Shown here piece after piece: positions 21,749-34,300 of a stretch of 64,000 bases of DNA. A program made the translations under genes and the position numbers. This DNA comes from Hysterium pulicare CBS 123377 (Eukaryota; Ascomycota; Dothideomycetes; Hysteriales; Hysteriaceae). The notes beneath the pieces are model-generated. The model did not search any database. It was not told the DNA's origin and worked only from the letters and a program-made list of their open reading frames with translations. The stretch is from the NCBI GenBank assembly GCA_000467715.1, contig AJFK01001051.1, positions 1-64,000 of the forward strand, in the 5' to 3' direction. Numbering within the stretch: the stretch's first letter is position 1; each line of letters opens with the position of its first letter.

Positions 21749-22902
21749 TAGCAGAGATAAGAAGGACTTGGGACAAAGGAGTTCCCTGGTTTATCATGTA
21801 TCAGTACACTGCACGGAGATAGAAACCGATAAGTTTAGGCGTCTTTCATGATTCGTGATTATCGTTTGCGATATACTGATACTCCCTTATGACTAGGCAT
21901 GTTAGGGAAATGATGGGTGTCTCCAAGAGGATGACTATTGCTGGGTAGAGAGCGATGAACTGGACTTCAACGCTTTCCCAGATGTCGATTGGTATCTGTG
22001 AAAGACTAGATATGGCTGAAGGCCGGGTATCAAAACCACGTTTGATCTCTGCGATGTGGGATAAATCAAGGTCGCGTCCGTGAGAGTTGGCTGATACAAT
22101 ATTACAGGCTAGTGCCTGGGTTTTCGTAGTATAGAAAGGAAGAAGTAAAACTTTTATAGATAGGAAGTATTTATCTACCTATTGTGGGCTAGGCTGTTGC
22201 CTAGTAAGATAATCAGAAAGGCCCTAATGAGATGAACTCCATTTGAGCCCTCTCCCAAAGTCTATACGTGCACAGTAAGAACCCACTGATGAGCTGGCGC
22301 TCGTAAATCAGATCACCAGAAGCTTCATAAGGTTCGCCAATGTAAGACACTCCGCATACCTTACAACATCGTATCGAGTTCTGGACGGAGAATACGGGTG
22401 TTGGATGCGAATCACAGCCCTCTTGATGGGAAGAATGAGGTGAGGTTTGAAAAAAGTTCCTCGGCTGGGATGGCTGATTCAGAGTAGCGCCGCACGTGAG
22501 GACGAGAGGATTTGTGCTTTTTGAATCGCAACGAGACTTGATTGAATGGAATTGTTGCATTTCATCGAGGTAAATACAATCTTCTAGCTAAGGTTCATTT
22601 AGGTAGAATTTTTAGGTAAAAGTCTTTGGGGGACATGAGGAGAGGCGCGGAGAAAATTCATCTATATTCGTAGAGGATATTGAAAACTTTTGAACCTAAG
22701 ACGTCTGGATCTTCAATATCTTACTTGAAAGGGTAACTGGATTCTAATGATGCGCTTACTCGGGTTCGTCAAACTACTTCTCTCATTAATTATCTCACGT
22801 GGTTCCACGGGTCCATCCACAGAATCCATCCTCCAAGGTGTCCACGCTGAACACCTACAAACATAAGAAGGATACGACATGCTAAGCTCGAAATATACGC
22901 CT
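21749..22902. other. intergenic, one doubtful minus-strand frame
   Basis: 1.15 kb between convergent genes. A 115-codon minus-strand frame (22560-22213) starts with ATG and has two CxxC-like cysteine pairs, but no family or leader supports it. The rest is AT-rich 3' flank. Confidence 0.35.
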
Positions 22903-23962
22903 TTAATTCTGCGGGATCAAAACACCACGATATCTCATGTTTCCGTCCTTCAATGTCTCCATCGCTTCCGTAATACCCTCTTCCGTCATTGGGAACTTCA
23001 TGTTGATTGGATTGATGTTATGCAAGGCTGCAAATTCCAACATCTGTCGGTGGATATGACGAGCAGCAACAATAGAAGCTTGGATGCGGATGCCATTCAT
23101 GAGGAGCGGCATGTATGGGATCTTGAGATCATCCTGGGCGACTGTGAGGGGGAGGATGATACTGTCCGCTGCCATGGCTTGAAGGATGAGGTTCCAGTCT
23201 ACAGATTATTAGTATGGCCCCTAGGATATTGATGAATTAAATGTGCGATGACTTACCTGGCTGCACGCTCGTGGTTACCAATAAACAATCCAATTTCCTG
23301 CCAATGTCCAATTCCTTCTTTCCCTTCATTGCGATGAAATCATGCGCACCTAGTCTCATTGCCTCTTCTTTCTTCGATTCAGTTCCGCTAAGTACCACGA
23401 CGTCGCAGCCCATCTTACTCGCGAACTGGATAGCCAAGTGGCCGAGGCCTCCCACACCTATGATACCGACTCTGGAGGTTGGTTGTATATCATACATGCG
23501 CAATGCATTGAAAACAGTCGCGCCACCACACATTAAGGGAGCAGCAACCTCATCGGAAAGGTTGTCGGGAATCTTGAACAAGAATGACTCCTTCCAGATA
23601 GCATGGCTGGCAAAGCTTCCCTGGTCTAAGTCCGCGAAGCCGTACATGGCTCTTTCCGGGCAGAACGTTTCTCGGCCAGTGAGGCAATACTCGCATTCGC
23701 CGCAGCAGTCGTGTTCGTAACCCCAACCAACACGGTCCCCCCTTTTCAACTTACGGACGGCAGGGCCAACCGCCTCGACGACGCCAGCACCCTCGTGACC
23801 GAGAACCATGTCGGCTGTGCGGTAGTGCTCATCTGTGCCGCAGAGCCCTGAAGCTGTTATGCGGAGAAAGACTTGGTCGCCGTTTAATTGGTCTGGTTTG
23901 CTTGTTGTAGATTTTTGAATGGATCCATTCTTGGAACCTTTGAAGACGGTGAAGGAAGGCAT
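22903..23962 (-). CDS. zinc-dependent alcohol dehydrogenase (MDR superfamily)
   Basis: Exons 23962-23257 and 23198-22903 (58-bp intron) give 333 residues. The catalytic-zinc region shows GLCGTDEHY (Cys near 40) and GHEGAGVVEAVG (His-Glu near 57). The structural-zinc loop shows the Cys series CCGECEYC...C (about 87-100). The nucleotide fold is GVGGLGHLAIQFA (near 170), followed by VVLSGTESKKEEA. This is the propanol-preferring/cinnamyl-type family acting on primary alcohols or aldehydes in the cytosol. Residues after the Rossmann strand do not settle NAD versus NADP. It lies 3.7 kb left of the first likely cluster gene with the secreted-protein gene between, so membership of the cluster is doubtful. 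Confidence 0.88.
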
Positions 23963-26043
23963 AGTTGGCTAATTTTGTAAAGGGTTTGACAATATTGTGA
24001 CTTGGAGGATGATTCGAAATGTTAGAGTAAAGTACCTGAGCTGTTGAATGAATAGGACAGCAGTCAACGGCAGATCATATATAGTCCTGCGCACAGCGTG
24101 AATTGCAAGATCACCACAAAAATTCTTTGGCAGCAATGACGTGCATTCTTACAAATATGCTTAAGGCCGACTTCAGGGTTCTCAATAACCCAAAGCAGAA
24201 GTCTCTACTAGTTTCGGCCTCTAGAAGCGCTCGGGCAGATCTACCGGTCGTCTATACTAGCTTCCGGTGTCTGCTGAAACTTGGCGGATCCATCTTTTAT
24301 GGGTATCATAATGGCTAGAAATCAACGTCAACCAATAAGACAGCGAGAAACAATGTAGGAAAAGTTGAGAAGACGTCGTCCGCCCTAATCATCAGAGAAG
24401 AAAACGCTTCGCTGGTCTCTATCAGTGCGGATAATGACGTGGAAAACTAGGGAGACATGTCCGCCCTGATCATCATGAGGGCATTTGTCAGTAGAGGACG
24501 TGGATTCTGGTCCAACTCCACGTTTCAGAACTCGACAAAAGCTTTTTGTGGATTAGAAAGCAGTCAAACTCTGCAGCATGGGGTTTTCAGAAGTGCCGAT
24601 ATGATCAATATGGTGTCGTTGCAGGAGGTGGCGTGAAGGAGAAAGTTCGGCATAATCTAACGTCATGACTGTTGCCTTACGTCAGAACCCGACGCACGGA
24701 CCCAGGGGCATCAACTCTCCACCACTCTCCACAATTAAAAAAAAAGAGCACCAAACATCAGCTATCACATTCTTCAGCATTCTTGGAAGAGTTTCTGGCT
24801 TTTGAACGTTCGGCCTCATTTCTCGCATGAATTCTCAAGCCGGTATTTAAACCCCATAGACTTTGACTTCGTACTCACAAGGGAACCAGAATGAAATGCG
24901 ACGCAAAACCAGAGAAATGCTGAGATAGAAAAAAAACTGATCAATTCGATTGAAATGCTTCGTCTATATCCATGCAATCTACATGCGTTGTCTGCTATAC
25001 TGGGCTAGAGGAATTTAAAAATCTCCGCTTAAACGTTACACTGAGAGCCCGTACGAACGTATCGGCCGAGGTTTCATCGATGAAAACTTCAAATCTTCTC
25101 CAACACTACTACTACCAAACGTACCTCGGTCGATCATTAATTAACCGAAGACAATGCAAAACGGCTTTCCATGAGCCATGTCGCAGCTTGCTTTTCCCTC
25201 TGCTGTTCATACCTCCTTATGGGCAGTGCTCGCTCGGAGCTCCCGGAGACTTCACTGGTAGTACCCATATTTCGTAGAGAATAACGCTGTTTTTACAGGT
25301 TCTCAATATGAGATTACTTTTGAATCCCGCTGGCTCTTTCATGTGTTTCATCTGTTGCGCTGACAGGGCCACCAGGTCGCGTTCCGACTCGCCGCTATCG
25401 TAAGTCCGGTAGGACTCCCTTTCGAACCTGAATCTTTCTATCTCCATATCTAGCCAACGGGAGAAGGACTAAAGCGGTCTTTTGTTTCTTCTCCATATGC
25501 ATCATGTGCGAACTCGCTTGGACGACTTGGACTTACACACGACCTGCCTCCGCACCTCCACTGCCGTTCTCTTCCTTTCAATCTTATCCTCACGCCGAGC
25601 AGACCGGTTGATGTGGCTCATCTCGCCGAAGAGCAATAGTCCTGCCGCCCGAATTTATCATCCAAAAATGTTGGTATGACAAATGAGACATGTATTTCCG
25701 ACCTCTCCCTCACTTACCATAATGCTACACCTACGTCTATACTTTCGAAGTACACTAAACATCTAGAAATGGTTTAATAAGTATGCAGCCTGCTGTTACT
25801 CTGAGGAAACTGCCTTGATATTGCAACAAATCTATATTTACGATTGCGAGCCGGATCAACCCGACCTTGTCTTCAATTAAGATTAAAGTATTCACCACGC
25901 CGACACCTGTACCCAATGTCTCTCGCCAAAGCGCGGCACGGGGAGCAACACCACCTCTCGGCTATGAACGCCGGAAAGAATAACATACAAATTGAAACGA
26001 AACACCAACAAGAAACAAATTCAACACCACCAACCAGCTAACT
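23963..26043. other. intergenic, 2.1 kb, no gene seen
   Basis: The minus-strand promoter of the alcohol dehydrogenase occupies the left end; a TATATA-like stretch lies near 24075-24085. GTCCGCCCT plus AATCATCA or GATCATCA occurs twice (24379 and 24459), a short imperfect direct repeat. Frames near 24972-25277 and 25482-25679 lack supporting features. No family is recognisable. Confidence 0.4.
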
Positions 26044-26692
26044 TTAGAAATTGCCTGTACTGAAGGGATTCGGGATGGCGCCGACCTCCTTGAGCATAGT
26101 GAAGAGATCGTACTCGCTCCAGGCGATGTTGATTTCCTTCTTGTTATTGACCGAAAGCAACTGGTTGACCGCGACCGTGATATTAGTGCCTGCAGGAACG
26201 GAGCTAGAGGACAGTATGATTAGCAAAAGGCCCGCAGAAGAGCAACCAACGAAACTCCAACAATTCGAAAGGGAAGAACCTCACGTACAATTTCCCAGTA
26301 CACTCAGCATGTCCAATATACCTCATAGCAATCTTATCACAAGTATGAAACATCAACCCGCCTCCATTCAGCGTATACCTCGCATTCTTAATCACGCCAT
26401 CCTGGGGATAAGTAAACTGCATAACGAAAGCATAGTAGTCCTTCCTGTTGGTAGCAATGGCGCTCAAGTTTCCGTTGTTGATGAGCGAGTCATAGACGGT
26501 CACGTCCTTGGATAGAGTCGTGTTGATCAGCCCTGGATTCCCGGAGAAGATCCCGAGCCAGTTCTGCGTTATCTTGTTGGCGTCGTCGTCGGTCAGACAG
26601 TTCTTGTTTTGTGTGTCGCGGGTGGTGAGGTCAGCCCAGGGGAAGGCGGTGGCGAGGCTGGAGAGGAGGAGGAAGGGGAGGAAGGTCTTCAT
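26044..26692 (-). CDS. small secreted protein, NTF2/SnoaL-like fold
   Basis: Exons 26692-26289 and 26203-26044 (85-bp intron) give 187 residues. The first about 16 residues are a signal peptide (MKTFLPFLLLSSLATAFP). The mature part has three or four Cys and a pattern (NWLGIFSG, DVTVYDSL, YYAFVMQFTYP, INIAWSEYDLFTML) typical of fungal secreted proteins with an NTF2-like cone fold. Such proteins are common in ascomycete secretomes; their ligands are unknown, and some are candidate effectors. Its role in this window is not evident. The acceptor CTCTAG gives a clean frame join (GKF then SVPAGTN). Confidence 0.82.
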
Positions 26693-27639
26693 TGTTGCGA
26701 TGGGTTGGCTGGGTTGGACTGCGCTGGACTGGATTGCAAGGGTGTTGTCGTTGTGATGACTATGTTTGAAGAACCCAGACTCTCTTATATTTTATAGAAT
26801 CATGCACATATAGAAATGCCCTGTTGATCGTAGAACTGTTGTAGCCAATCAGGAGCACATCCGCCTCTTCGGTGGCCGAGGCTTGGCATCGGCACGTGGA
26901 GATGGTTCAGGGGGAATGCCTGGAAATTACCATGTGGTGGAACCAGTGTGGTGGAAAACAGTATGCTGGTTTCATTATTTCGGGGAATGTGTAGACGGCG
27001 AATGCATACATGGGGCTTGAAGGAGTAGGGAGGGTCCGATCGTTGCCCCGATGGGCGATATTTGCCCGACCGATTTTGTCAGTGCGTCCGTATTAGTGCT
27101 GAGCCACATCTTTCACGTGACTGAGTCTCACCCCTTTCGTCTGAGAGTTCCGTTTTTGGGGGGTTCTAAAGATATGCTAGTAAGAGATCTGCTGCCGAGT
27201 CTCGTGGTATTTTTGGATTGCCGGCATATGGAGCCCGATGGTAGGATTTCCTAGCCCGTTAAGGAAGTTTGAAGTCTTTGCCTTGGTCTATAGATCTGGT
27301 AGTTGGGGAGCAAGATCTACCTCTTCTAGTTAGCTTCTAGTCTTGGGTGTATAGCAATTTGGGCAGGAGGAAGGGTTCTTCACGTAAAAGGATCATGCCC
27401 GGTGCACAGGGCTCCAACTGCGATATACACCAGAGCTTACTATCGTGAAAGGAGGTCACTACAGCGTTGATACTGAAGGGAAAGCGGTATTGCACATATG
27501 TTGTGAGCGCAAGTGATAATTCATAGTAGTTGAGGAACATGTTACAATTACAAAACTATCGCTGAAATGCCCTTTCCATTGAAAGTGTCCTATGTTCTCC
27601 CACCAAGGCTTCTTAACGCACACCGGTCCTTAAGCCCAT
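26693..27639. other. intergenic, promoter of secreted protein and 3' flank of hemerythrin-like gene
   Basis: 947 bp with a TATAAAATATAAG-like sequence (minus strand, about 26784-26796) roughly 100 bp before the secreted-protein start, and CACGTG elements near 26893 and 27114. No gene seen. Confidence 0.45.
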
Positions 27640-28475
27640 TCAACCTCCAACATAAAGCTTCTGCATCTTCCCACTCTCATCACAACTCGCAAACCGCCAC
27701 CAACCGGTATGCCATCTCCCAATCGTCTTCATCACTCCCCACCGCGCTGCGGACGGGATCGGCGGCCAATTCCTCCAAAGACCATCCTCGAAATCAAGGT
27801 CAAGATTTCTCAGAAAGAAAATCATGCCGCCTGCCTTTGAGAGATTTTGAGAGGAGCGATTGCCCTCTGTCTCGACGATGTCGAGCATGGGGATTTTGTC
27901 ACCGAAGCGGGAGAGAGCGAGCATGCGTGGGATTTGCGAGACTAGGTGTTGGTGGAGAAGAGGTGCGAAGGCGTCGAGAAGAGTGATGAGTTTTGAGCCG
28001 GAGAACGATGATGGGTAGGATGAGACGGCGTTAAGGTAGGATTTGTAGGCGATGAATCCGGACTGGAAAGATTGGTGCTCTGAACGATCTTCGTCCATGA
28101 TGCCTTTCTCGCCGCATTTGGTCTCGATTGTGGGGAAGATGCTTTCATCTTCGTTCTTGTGGTGATCTGGTTTAGGCGTCAAATGTTTTGACGACTGAAG
28201 ATAATAATGATGTCCTACTCACTCTCCGTGAATTCAGCCCAGCAATTGGCGTACGCTATGAAGTCTGAATAGTCCTTCGGTTCTACATATGGCGCTTGCT
28301 TGTAAATGGAATTGAGGCCGCGGATGATGACGTTGTGAACGAGTACCATGATGCTTGCGCCCTGGGCATATTGATGGCTGACCTTGGCGGTCGCCTGCTG
28401 CTGGGCATGGACCGGCGTCTCGATGAGAGAAAATGGCTTGTCCGCAAGCGAGGTGTCGGCAACTCGCCCGGGCAT
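27640..28475 (-). CDS. hemerythrin-like (HHE cation-binding) domain protein
   Basis: Exons 28475-28223 and 28166-27640 (56-bp intron) give 259 residues. I start at MPGRVADTSLADKPF; the open frame upstream lacks a good context. Candidate diiron ligands are spread as in HHE proteins: His in VSHQYAQGA and VLVHNVIIRGLN (residues about 42-60), the NHHKNEDESIFP motif across the exon junction (about 84-95), and EHQSFQSGF later. Fungal members with this layout are cytosolic and uncharacterised; the fold can bind a diiron centre for oxygen sensing or an oxidative step. It shares a 620-bp promoter with the cluster exporter, so a redox role near the pathway is possible but unproven. Confidence 0.75.
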
Positions 28476-29095
28476 TGTGTATTGTAATATGCAGATGAAA
28501 GAAATAGCCAGAGTCTTACGATTTCGGGACTCACAATTGGTGCCAAGCAACACAGAGCAGGAGATGGAAGGGAATACAGGGTCGAATCCTACCTACAAGA
28601 CCTCTCAGGGTACCTAGATAGTTATTAAATCAGCCAAAACATTCATCATGCCCAAAGACGACTTCATATCAGCGGCATTGTTATGTTGCTAATAGGAAAA
28701 GGGGCGGCTCGCTTATCTTCCGAGGGGTGCTCGGTGCCGAGCAAGTCCCCGAACGTGCCGAAAGGAACACATTTCGGGGTGGATTTCGCCGCTCGGACTC
28801 CGCCAGAACTATGAACAACCTCAGGATACCTTTGTCTTTCCAAATCTCTGCAGGAGCGGCAAGACAATCGTCATGACTTTAATTAATAGACGACACCTCG
28901 AGTCACGTGCGGCTCTTGGTCGGGCCCGAACTGCTTTCTTTGCTCTTCTTGTGCTTCCTCTTTCAGCATTCCAAATGACCATTTCGTCGATATTGCACGT
29001 CTCTATCTCTTGCGGTCTTACGATTTCCTCCCTTACTCTCCATAGTCTGCTTTTCTTTCTACTCTGCTCTTTCTCCATTGATTCTGCTCTGTTCG
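28476..29095. promoter_or_regulatory. shared promoter, hemerythrin-like gene and cluster exporter
   Basis: 620 bp between divergent starts. It contains TCGGACTCCGC at 28793-28803, one base short of the AflR consensus TCGSWNNSCGR, and GTCACGTG at 28902-28909, an 8-mer also found in the FAS and NR-PKS promoters. A CT-rich leader precedes the exporter start. Confidence 0.5.
28902..28909 (+). promoter_or_regulatory. GTCACGTG element upstream of the exporter
   Basis: E-box-type palindrome CACGTG with a shared 5' GT, 187 bp before the exporter start codon. bHLH and bZIP factors bind such sites; the specific factor is unknown. Confidence 0.35.
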
Positions 29096-30891
29096 ATGTC
29101 CTCTGAATCCCAAACCGAGCTCTACGCTACACCAAACTCCCAGGAGATGGAGGAAAAGGCCGCAGAAAAGACCGACCAGCCAGTTGCCCAAGCACAAACA
29201 GAACTGCCGGCTGAGAATGAAGTGGGATCAGCTTTTGAAGATGAGAAGGAGAAGGACGACGATGACGGGGAATATCCCACGGGCATTAAGCTTGCCTTGA
29301 TCATGCTTTCCCTCTACCTGGCCGTTTTCCTCGTAGCTTTGGTAAGAGACCTTCGAAAATCTCCTTTTTATTAATGCCAGCAACTAATACTCTACTAGGA
29401 TCGTACGATAATCGCAACCGCCATTCCACAAATCACGAACCAATTCAACTCTCTGACCGACATTGGCTGGGATGCGAGTTCTTACATGATGACCAGCTGC
29501 GCATTCCAGCTACTCTACGGCAAACTCTACGTCTTCTATTCTACCAAAGTCATCTTCCTTTCTGCTATTGGTCTCTTTGAGGTTGGATCAGCCATCTGCG
29601 GCGCAGCTCCCAACTCGGTCGCCTTCATCTGGGGTCGGGCAATAGCTGGCTTTGGATCCGCAGGTATATTCTCGGGCGGTATCGTGATCATGGTTCAGAC
29701 GGTTCCACTGGCAAAGAGACCCATGTTTCAGGGGCTTTTTGGAGCAATCTTTGGTATCGCGTCGGTCGTGGGCCCGCTCGTTGGAGGCGCTTTCACAACT
29801 CATGTTACCTGGCGTTGGTGTAAGTCTTCCCATTTATGATTTTGTATGCGGCAAATTTCTGATTGAGCCAAGGCTTCTACATCAATTTACCCGTCGGCGC
29901 CGTCGCCATCGCCGTTATCCTGTTCGTACTCCACGTACCTGCGCCAGAGCAGGCCGGCAAACCGCTCAAAGTGCAACTCTGCCAAATCGATCCCATCGGC
30001 ACCGCACTATTCCTGCCCGGCATCGTATGCCTGCTGCTCGCTCTTCAATGGGGAGGATCCACCTATTCATGGCAAGACGGACGCATCATCGCGCTTCTGG
30101 TACTCGCCGGAATCCTTCTGATTGGGTTCATCGGCGTTCAATTCTGGAAAGGCGACACCGCGACCGTTCCTCCACGCGTCATCAAGCAGCGAAGCGTAGC
30201 AGCAGGATTATACTGGGCTCTCTGCTCCGGCGCGGCCATGATGGTTATCATCTACTTCCTCGCAACGTGGTTCCAGGCGATCCAAGGTGTCACGTCCTAC
30301 ACATCCGGCATTCGACTTCTTCCACTCGTGTTAGCCCTCGTCGCAGGCAGCATCCTCGGTGGCGCTTTCACTTGGAACGTTGGATATTATACTGCACCTC
30401 TGATCGCAGGAACCGTCATCATGTCCATTGGTGCGGGACTTCTGACCACATTCACCATGCACACCAGCCAAGCCAAATGGATCGGGTTCCAGTTCATCTA
30501 CGGCTTCGGTCTCGGTCTCGGGATGCAGATGCCCTCTATGGCCGCGCAAACCGTCCTCTCCAAGCAAGATGTGCCCATAGGCGCCTCGCTCATGTTCTTC
30601 GCACAGTGGCTTGGCGGCGCCGTCTTCGTATCTGTCGGCCAGAACGTCCTGAGCAATAAGCTTGTTGAGGGGCTAAGGGTTATCCCTGGCTTTGATATTA
30701 TGTGGGTTACGAATACGGGCGCTACGGACTTGAGGTCTGTGGTGCCGGCACTGGCTCTCGATGTCGTGCTCGAGGCTTATAATACGGCGCTTGTAAGGGT
30801 GTTTGATGTTGCGGTGGCGCTGTCTTGTGCGGCGATTCTTGGAGCTGTGGCTATGGAGTGGAAGAGTGTTAAGGCGCAACCGGGCAAGTAG
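29096..30891 (+). CDS. MFS exporter, DHA2 (14-helix) drug:H+ antiporter type
   Basis: Exons 29096-29341, 29399-29819 and 29873-30891 (57- and 53-bp introns) give 561 residues. I use the ATG at 29096. The N-terminal about 65 residues are acidic and cytosolic. Helix 1 ends in the DHA2 signature [18 protein letters not shown] (built across intron 1). [11 protein letters not shown] and the [28 protein letters not shown] antiporter region follow (the latter across intron 2). Hydrophobic segments continue to residue 555, fitting 14 helices. Fungal metabolite clusters very often carry this type, for example AflT in the aflatoxin and DotC in the dothistromin cluster. Position and promoter elements support export of the cluster product or self-protection. 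Confidence 0.88.
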
Positions 30892-31370
30892 GTAAATATG
30901 TCGATGGAGTAGGGTGTTGTGTGTTTACTTCTTGTTCTTTGAGTTCGCCGAGAGCGGCCGCAGTCGAGAGGAGAATCTGGCGTTACTTAACCTTCAGTCA
31001 TCCATGATGAATCTGGTGTATAAAAGAATGGTTTGGCTTTCCCTTAACACATAATGGTTGTGTCTATAACAACAACTCATATACCCCAATGGATTTTCGT
31101 ATATATCCAGCACTCTTTTGCAAGAGCCTGTGCCCAAATATGCCATACGAAAATAAGATCAACATTCAAACACACCTAAGATCCAACCCAAACCCGCAAT
31201 ACTTCAATATACATCTCTAAAATATCCTGCAATAGGACTTCTGAAACCAACGTATTCTCCATATGACACTATCTCGAAAGGAGCTTAGCTAATGGCCTAA
31301 GCGTTCCTCGGTTAACCCTGTACACAACTTGACCTTCAGGCCTTCTTTTCTCTGTCAATCAACACTTCAT
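30892..31370. other. intergenic between convergent exporter and FAS alpha genes
   Basis: 479 bp of 3' flanks, AT-rich from about 31020 to 31260. No coding frame seen. Confidence 0.45.
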
Positions 31371-34300
31371 CTATCTCACGTACGAGATATCACCACTACC
31401 CCGTGTAGCAATTGCCACGGCTAAGGCTGTGTCCTTGTTGGTAGACATGTTAACTTGGATATCGCGGATCGAGTTGGCACGGGCGGCCATTAGAGCGTCA
31501 TTGTGGAGCTGGCGTAGCTGCGTCAGTTCCGGGGTGTAATAGAGAAGAGAATCGGGAGTACAATAGAGCGGAGATGGATACGGAGCGCGGGAATATAGCA
31601 AATAGAGAGGTGAGTGGTCGATTGAGAAGGCCGAACACCTTCCGCCATCCCCACGAAAGAAATTTAAACTCACCAAGACCCTAGCCCCAGCCTCCCCATC
31701 CATCAATATCTCAATATCTTTCATTGGCGCCGCCGCCCCTTTACTCTTAATCCCCAAACTTTTGAACACGGCTTCCTTCGCGGTCCAGTTCGCCGCAAAC
31801 GCTTCTCTTGGACTAGAGTTTCTTTCATGCAAGCATTGCGCTTTTTCGGCATCGGTGTAGTTGCGCCGGAGGAAGTATTCGTTTTCGTGGAAGGTGAAAC
31901 TGGCGATGTCTTCGACGTCTATGCCGACGCTTACGGAGTCCGAGGTGCTGGGAGGTTGGCTGTTGAGAACGTCTTCGGCCCAAGATTTCGCGATGTTCGT
32001 GGCAGTGGACAGATGTGTTTGGTCGTGATTGTGAGTCTGCATTAGATGAGGAGAGAGAGAAGAAGAAAATGCTGAAGCTCGGCTGACTGGAGCGGGATGC
32101 AGATCGGCGCTGTCGAACTTGAGTTCGCCGTTAGACTCCGAGTCTTCATCCATTGGTATACGCGCCAATGGATCCATAAGCACGGCCGTCTCATCCTTGG
32201 ACTCATAAGGCGGTGATTCACGAGCCTTGAAAACTTCGTTACTATTGACAGCCTTTATCCAAGCCCGAGTGGCAAGTCTCTTCCGCTTCGTGACTTTCAC
32301 AGAGTATTGTTGATACTCGTCCCGGCTCAAAGTCGCGAAGAGATATTTCGGCGCGATGCCGATCATCTGCGCACCTTTCTGTCCGAAACCAAACGAGTTC
32401 AATAAGAAGGCGTTTACTTCTTTGGTCTGAATAGCTTCCGTTGGAAAGACAATGTGGTGGAACTTTTGCAGCCGCTCATCAATGCTATCAGCGTTCTTGT
32501 TTCCCGGCACGATGCCCGTTTCAAGAGCTTGTAGACATCCGTTCAACATCCACGATGCCGCTGCGCCCTTAGGATGCCCTGTCAGAGCTTTCTGGCACAT
32601 AGCTAGTAGCGGGCGTCCAGGTGTTCGGCCTAGAGCTGTCATTTGTCTATTAATGACGTCCGACTCGTTCTTATCATTCGCTCCTGTCGATGTAGCGTGC
32701 AAGCTGACAATGCCGACGTCGTCGACTGTCAATCCCCAGACGGCTAAAGAAGCTCGCATGGGAGAGATTTCGGGGTCCTGGGAACGGAAGTCGTTGCCAA
32801 AAAGCCTGCGGACAGCTTTTATGCGGGAGTCTGCTGCCGTTTGGATAGAGGAATCATGAACGTTGGATGGTCGCCAGAGTTCGATATCTCCGATGCAGGC
32901 TTGCATTTGCTCACGGCGGTATTCGAGACTGAGCAAAGGGGATTTGGATGCCCGCGGTGTTTCCCTCGCAAAGGACAGTACGCCTTGACCCGGAGCAGGT
33001 AGTGAGCGGCTAATTTTGTCAGCAGCCATTGTCGACGATGCAATAACGGCGTAAATTGGCAAGCCCATTTCCAACGCGAGTTCGGCCGTCGTGATGATTT
33101 GTATCCCGCAGCCTTGAGCTTCGACGAATCCCGCTCGGGACTCGGCTGTAGGCCGCGACATCTCTTGAGGAGTACGGCCTTTCGCCATTTCTTCTTTGGT
33201 ATTCACAGTTGCTTTGATCTTCGCAAATCCGTATGCTTCGTCCTCTTGCAGATCGTCAACCCCGCCCACAAGACAGAGCTTTGTTTTACCGGTTAGGATC
33301 GATTCGCAGCCGTTTTCCAATGATTCGACGCCGGTTGCGCAGGTGCCATTTGGAGTCTTAATTGGACCTGAGGCTCCGAGGAGAAGCATGTTGATCCAAG
33401 TCGCCGACGCGCACAAGAACGTCTCCTGAATGATATCGCCTTGAACCTGCTTATCCAAGTATTGGTCTTTATACATATGCCGTGTTTTCGTGCTACCACC
33501 GATGCAGGTCCCAAGCATATTCCCGACTTCCGATACATGGATGTGCTTAAAAATCTCCAGCGAATCCACAATACCAGCACTATACAATGCTTCTGCTGCG
33601 CAGCAAAGCGAGTACAGGGTTACAGGGTCAACCTGATGAATCAAATCTTCCGGAATGCCGTACCTTGCGGGATTCCAACCTGTTGGGATTTGGCCGGCAA
33701 CAGAACTTTCTACGGGTAAAATCTTGGGAACTAGAATGTGAGCTCCACGTTTGATCTGGACCAAGAACTCGCCGGAGCCTTCATTTAGGCGTATATTCAC
33801 CGAATCTCCCAGTCGAAGCTTTAAAGCCTGCGCAGTAGACTCGCTCGTCTCGAACTCAGGCAAATCCTCTTCAACAGCAATCTCCTGGAGGTACTCCTTC
33901 TTTGCAGGATCATAGTCGCCGAAGAGTTCGGGTTCAATAAATCGGACTCCTGTGTGCCCAAGGATATGCTCGCCATACTTTTCTTCCATCTCGTGATCAT
34001 GGACTGGCTCTCCAGTCTTAACATCAGCCCAGCCACAGTAATGCTCCCCCTTCAGGTCTGTATCAACGTGTTTGATGAGGTTCATCATCCAGGCTAACTC
34101 GGCATATCCACCTGGGCTGAATTTCCCATGGCTTTCCATTTCCCATCGAGTCCGGGCGCTTCCCCACGGGCCCAGTTCGGAGAATCCAACGACAACTATG
34201 GTGCTGCTGAGGTCGACCATACCCTGGAGGTGTTGCAAAGGACGCAAGACTTTTTCAAAGTCCGGCAAAGATGGAAATCCAATTTGAGGAGAAATGCGAG

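Noticed and set aside
22213-22560. 115-codon minus-strand frame as a gene
   Set aside because: It has an ATG and some Cys pairs but no leader, intron logic or recognisable domain.
29739-30659. 306-codon plus-strand frame in another phase of the exporter
   Set aside because: Arg/His-rich shadow of the DHA2 exporter, crossing its intron without splice logic.
31518-31673. 52 extra residues in the FAS alpha C-terminus as coding sequence
   Set aside because: The stretch is Tyr/Ser/Pro-rich, has no place in the phosphopantetheinyl transferase fold and is bordered by good splice sites, so it is read as an intron.
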